Shown: in pieces, positions 3,834 to 6,486 of the stretch
Layout: each line of letters starts with the position of its first letter
Position numbering within the stretch: position 1 is the stretch's first letter
Origin: UBA9926 sp913052075
GTDB lineage: Bacteria; Pseudomonadota; Gammaproteobacteria; Pseudomonadales; Azotimanducaceae
NCBI GenBank assembly: GCA_913052075.1
Contig: CAJXDD010000174.1
Coordinates: 1-6,486 of the forward strand
Direction: 5' to 3'
DNA: 6,486 bases
Made by a program: the position numbers and the translations under genes
The notes under the pieces: generated by a model
The model's input: only the letters and a program-made list of their open reading frames with translations
The model's database searches: none
What the model was told of the DNA's origin: nothing

Positions 3834-6486
3834 ATGAGAGAGGGACAACCCCATGTCATTCATCTAAAAGACTATGAGGTGCCGGGTTACCTTATCGAGC
3901 AGACCGTGCTCGATGTCGAGTTGGGCGAAGACGAAACTCGCGTGCGAGCATCCCTTACGATGAAGCAAAATCCTGATGGCCGTCGTGAGACCCGTCTTGT
4001 GCTCGATGGTTCAATTGACCTTGCAACGCAATCGATTGCTATCGATGGCCGTGAGCTCTCCCACACCGAATACGCCATCGAAGATGGCAAGCTCACATTA
4101 TTCGACCTGCCCGAGCAGTTCGTCCTGGAAACCGACGTGACGATTAAGCCTCAAGACAACAAATCGTTGTCCGGGCTGTATCAGTCAGGCGACATGTTTT
4201 GCACTCAATGCGAGGCAGAAGGGTTTCGCAATATCACCTGGTATTTGGACCGTCCCGATGTGTTGTCTGAATTCACGACAACGATTACGGCGGACAAGGC
4301 GAAATACCCTGTATTGCTGTCAAACGGTAATGCCCAGTCTCGTGAGGATCTGGGCGACAAGCATCGAGTCACTTGGCACGACCCCTTCTTAAAACCTGCG
4401 TATCTGTATGCGCTGGTAGCTGGCGATCTCGAGTACATCGAGGACACCTTTACGACGGCGAGCGGGCGCCGAGTCACGCTTCAGATCTTCACTGAGGCAC
4501 ACAACATCGACAAAGTCGATTTTGCAATGGAAAGCCTTAAGACCTCGATGTGGTGGGATGAGGAAACCTATGGCAGGGAGTATGACCTCGATATCTTTAT
4601 GGTCGTAGCAGTGGACAGTTTCAACATGGGGGCGATGGAGAATAAGGGCCTCAATATTTTCAACACCTCCTGCGTGCTCGCGCACCCAGAGACGACCACC
4701 GATGCTGGCTTCCAGCGAGTCGAGTCAGTCGTCGCCCATGAGTATTTCCACAATTGGTCAGGCAATCGAGTGACCTGCCGGGACTGGTTTCAATTGAGTC
4801 TTAAAGAGGGATTCACGGTGCTACGAGATCAGCAGTTCTCAGCGGACCAATGGTCTTCGAGTGTGTGCCGTATTGAGCAGGTACAGATGCTGCGTAGTGC
4901 GCAATTCCCAGAGGACGCGGGCCCAATGGCGCATCCTATTAGACCCCCTTCATTTATTGAGATTAATAACTTTTATACGGCTACGGTTTACGAGAAGGGT
5001 GCTGAGGTTGTGGGGATGCTCGCGACGCTACTTGGCCCGGATGACTTCCGCAAAGGAACGGACTTATATTTTGAGCGCCATGACGGCCAAGCCGTCACGA
5101 CCGAGGACTTTGTTAGGGCGATGACCGATGCCAGTGGGGCAGATTTAGTCCAGTTCCAGCATTGGTACGACCAAGCGGGAACGCCAATACTCGACGTGAG
5201 CGGCCATTATGATGAGGCCAATCAGTGTTACGAGTTAACGATTTCGCAAATGACGGCTCCCACGCCAGGGCAACCGGTGAAGGTCCCCCTGCATATGCCC
5301 ATTACGCTTGGTTTGGTTGGCGCCTCGGGGCAGGACATTTCATTTGAGGTGGCGGGGGGGTCGGCACGGATTATTCAAAGTAAATTGGGTTTTTCTCGCG
5401 TACTAGAGCTTCGTGAGGCCAAGCAAACGTTTCAATTAACGGGTGTCACTGAGGCGCCCGTTCCTTCTATTGGCCGACATTTTTCCGCGCCGGTGAAAAT
5501 CAATTTCGATTACTCGCTTGAGGAATTAGGATTTTTATCCAGGCACGACAGTGATGGCTTCAATCGATGGGAAGCTGGGCAGCGACTGTCGATTGCGCTT
5601 ATTGGCGCACTCGAATCAGGAACGAACAATGAGCAGTTAGAGGAGGCAAAGCAGGCCTTCAAGGCAATGATGCGCCATCATCTAGCGGCTGCTCAGCGAG
5701 TCAATGATGATGCGGTAGACGGCGCAAGTGTGGCCTTTAACCTAGCGCTGCCGGGTCTCGCCTTCCTGGGTGAGCTGCGCGATGAAGTGGCTCTCCCCAG
5801 AGGCGAATCGCTCGAAGAGATGAGTGGTTTTCACATTGGCAACCATCGCGCTGGCGATGGTTCGAGGGATTGGGATGGCTACATCGACGATGTCGCGGTC
5901 TATGATCTGGAGCTGACCCCCACTCAAATCCGAGCACTGGTGGCAGGCAGAGAGAACGGACAGGTCGTGCACGCCGGAAACCTGCTGCAGCAGGTGCCAC
6001 AGCTAGAGCATCAGAAAGTGATTCCACGGCCGCCCGATTTCAAACCACCCCTGCCCTTGTGGAATGGAGAGCGCTCTCAGGGGCCTCTGGTGGGCCATGT
6101 GAGCGATGATTCGGCCATTCTCTGGGCCCGCGTACCTGTCTCCGGAACCTACACCCTGGAGGTGACCCGGCCCGGCGATTCCGACACCCCACCACAAAGC
6201 TTCGAAGCGGTCGCCCGGGCATCCGAGGACTGGTGTCTTCGGTGGGAGGTGTCCCCACTCGATGCCCATACGGTCTATCGCTACCGGATCCACAGGGCTT
6301 CAGAAACACTCTGGGAGGGTGAGGATCTCACCTTCAGGACCGCACCGGAAAAAGGCGTACCCGCTGAGATCACCCTCGCCTTTGGTTCCTGTGCCAACTT
6401 TGAAGCCTCCTCGATCTGGACCCGCATCCGGAGCGAAGGGGCCGATGGCATGGTGTTGTTGGGCGATACACCCTACATCGACGTCA
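3834..6486 (+). CDS. pepN: aminopeptidase N (M1) running in frame into a LamG/PhoD-like protein; 3' end outside window
   Basis: The frame is open from ATG 3834 for 884 codons and has no stop in the window. Residues 1 to about 652 are a cytoplasmic zinc aminopeptidase N of the E. coli type, which removes N-terminal residues from peptides. Visible marks are CTQCEAEGF (123-131), the substrate-binding GAMEN (266-270), zinc site HEYFH (302-306) with third ligand Glu325, and Tyr386 in VYEKGAE. All are offset about +5 or +6 from E. coli PepN. The Ig-like domain follows, and the helical C-terminal domain begins after FSAPVK (550-555). PepN similarity is clear through ALPGLAFLGELRDEV (638-652) and then stops, about 220 residues before the normal end near 870-880. 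From about 653 the sequence is LamG tail and PhoD-like. The start is supported by a strong ribosome binding site. Whether one protein of this form exists is doubtful. A truncated domain IV would probably destabilise the peptidase, and an assembly chimera is the simplest explanation. Confidence 0.85.
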   Translation, partial: MREGQPHVIHLKDYEVPGYLIEQTVLDVELGEDETRVRASLTMKQNPDGRRETRLVLDGSIDLATQSIAIDGRELSHTEYAIEDGKLTLFDLPEQFVLETDVTIKPQDNKSLSGLYQSGDMFCTQCEAEGFRNITWYLDRPDVLSEFTTTITADKAKYPVLLSNGNAQSREDLGDKHRVTWHDPFLKPAYLYALVAGDLEYIEDTFTTASGRRVTLQIFTEAHNIDKVDFAMESLKTSMWWDEETYGREYDLDIFMVVAVDSFNMGAMENKGLNIFNTSCVLAHPETTTDAGFQRVESVVAHEYFHNWSGNRVTCRDWFQLSLKEGFTVLRDQQFSADQWSSSVCRIEQVQMLRSAQFPEDAGPMAHPIRPPSFIEINNFYTATVYEKGAEVVGMLATLLGPDDFRKGTDLYFERHDGQAVTTEDFVRAMTDASGADLVQFQHWYDQAGTPILDVSGHYDEANQCYELTISQMTAPTPGQPVKVPLHMPITLGLVGASGQDISFEVAGGSARIIQSKLGFSRVLELREAKQTFQLTGVTEAPVPSIGRHFSAPVKINFDYSLEELGFLSRHDSDGFNRWEAGQRLSIALIGALESGTNNEQLEEAKQAFKAMMRHHLAAAQRVNDDAVDGASVAFNLALPGLAFLGELRDEVALPRGESLEEMSGFHIGNHRAGDGSRDWDGYIDDVAVYDLELTPTQIRALVAGRENGQVVHAGNLLQQVPQLEHQKVIPRPPDFKPPLPLWNGERSQGPLVGHVSDDSAILWARVPVSGTYTLEVTRPGDSDTPPQSFEAVARASEDWCLRWEVSPLDAHTVYRYRIHRASETLWEGEDLTFRTAPEKGVPAEITLAFGSCANFEASSIWTRIRSEGADGMVLLGDTPYIDV
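5790..6486 (+). other. LamG tail plus PhoD-like metallophosphatase start (foreign-looking 3' segment of the pepN frame)
   Basis: Residues about 653-691 of the open frame match the end of a LamG jellyroll domain: SGFHIGNHRAGDG (664-676) and DWDGYIDDVAVYDLELTPTQI. A proline-rich linker follows. The domain that comes next resembles the N-terminal beta domain of PhoD-type alkaline phosphatases, with GPLVGHVSDDSAILWARV (750-767) and a later RYRI and FRTAP. The metallophosphatase core begins with FGSCAN (850-855) and LLGDTPYID (875-883). By analogy with B. subtilis PhoD, Cys853, Asp878 and Tyr881 would be metal ligands. The window ends inside this domain. LamG-PhoD architectures are, as far as I know, typical of secreted proteins in Planctomycetota and Verrucomicrobiota, not of a cytoplasmic PepN. 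GC rises to about 55-68% in hand-counted lines, against about 40-55% in sampled lines of the pepN part. The beginning of the LamG domain and any signal peptide are missing. Confidence 0.75.

Noticed and set aside
5740..5840. Frameshift or stop ending pepN normally at the junction
   Set aside because: I read the codons through 5730-5900 and the frame is unbroken. None of the missing PepN C-terminal sequence was recognised after the junction in the continuing frame.
5737..6309. Several minus-strand frames of 76-96 codons in the last 0.7 kb
   Set aside because: They are antisense to the clearly protein-like LamG/PhoD frame. Their Arg- and Pro-rich translations are typical of GC-rich shadows.

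Overview
The window reads as about 5.8 kb of chromosome from a gammaproteobacterium-like bacterium, joined at about 5790 to sequence of different character. GC is roughly 50%, with no insertion sequence, CRISPR array, rRNA or tRNA visible. The taxonomic hint is the close match of the rhomboid to the E. coli GlpG architecture, including its N-terminal domain, and of the aminopeptidase to E. coli-type PepN. The genus cannot be read from the sequence.

Layout. On the minus strand at the left are two consecutive genes that mature molybdenum hydroxylases: xdhC (726-1745) and then a mocA-type cytidylyltransferase (83-685). A 116-base divergent spacer with AT-rich palindromes (1746-1861) separates them from a plus-strand GlpG-type rhomboid protease (1862-2749). 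The rhomboid converges on a minus-strand DUF2797-type cysteine-rich protein (2729-3550), and the two overlap by 21 bases. A 283-base divergent spacer (3551-3833) holds three imperfect ~22-base tandem repeats, a long two-tier hairpin and a terminator-like hairpin. It ends in a good ribosome binding site for pepN.

The pepN reading frame starts at 3834 and is still open at the window end (884 codons). Residues 1 to about 652 are a canonical M1 aminopeptidase N with all catalytic residues. At about 5787-5800 the protein abruptly stops being PepN, about 220 residues short. It becomes, in frame, the tail of a LamG (concanavalin-like) domain followed by the start of a PhoD-like metallophosphatase. 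GC and codon use change at the same place. This is the most remarkable feature of the window. It is either a genuine gene fusion or insertion, or a chimeric assembly joining two organisms; the second is more likely from sequence alone.

Functionally, XdhC and MocA would act together (sulfuration and insertion of Moco, and cytidylylation of the cofactor) for a xanthine dehydrogenase or CO-dehydrogenase-like enzyme that is not in the window. The other genes are housekeeping or envelope functions with no obvious shared pathway.
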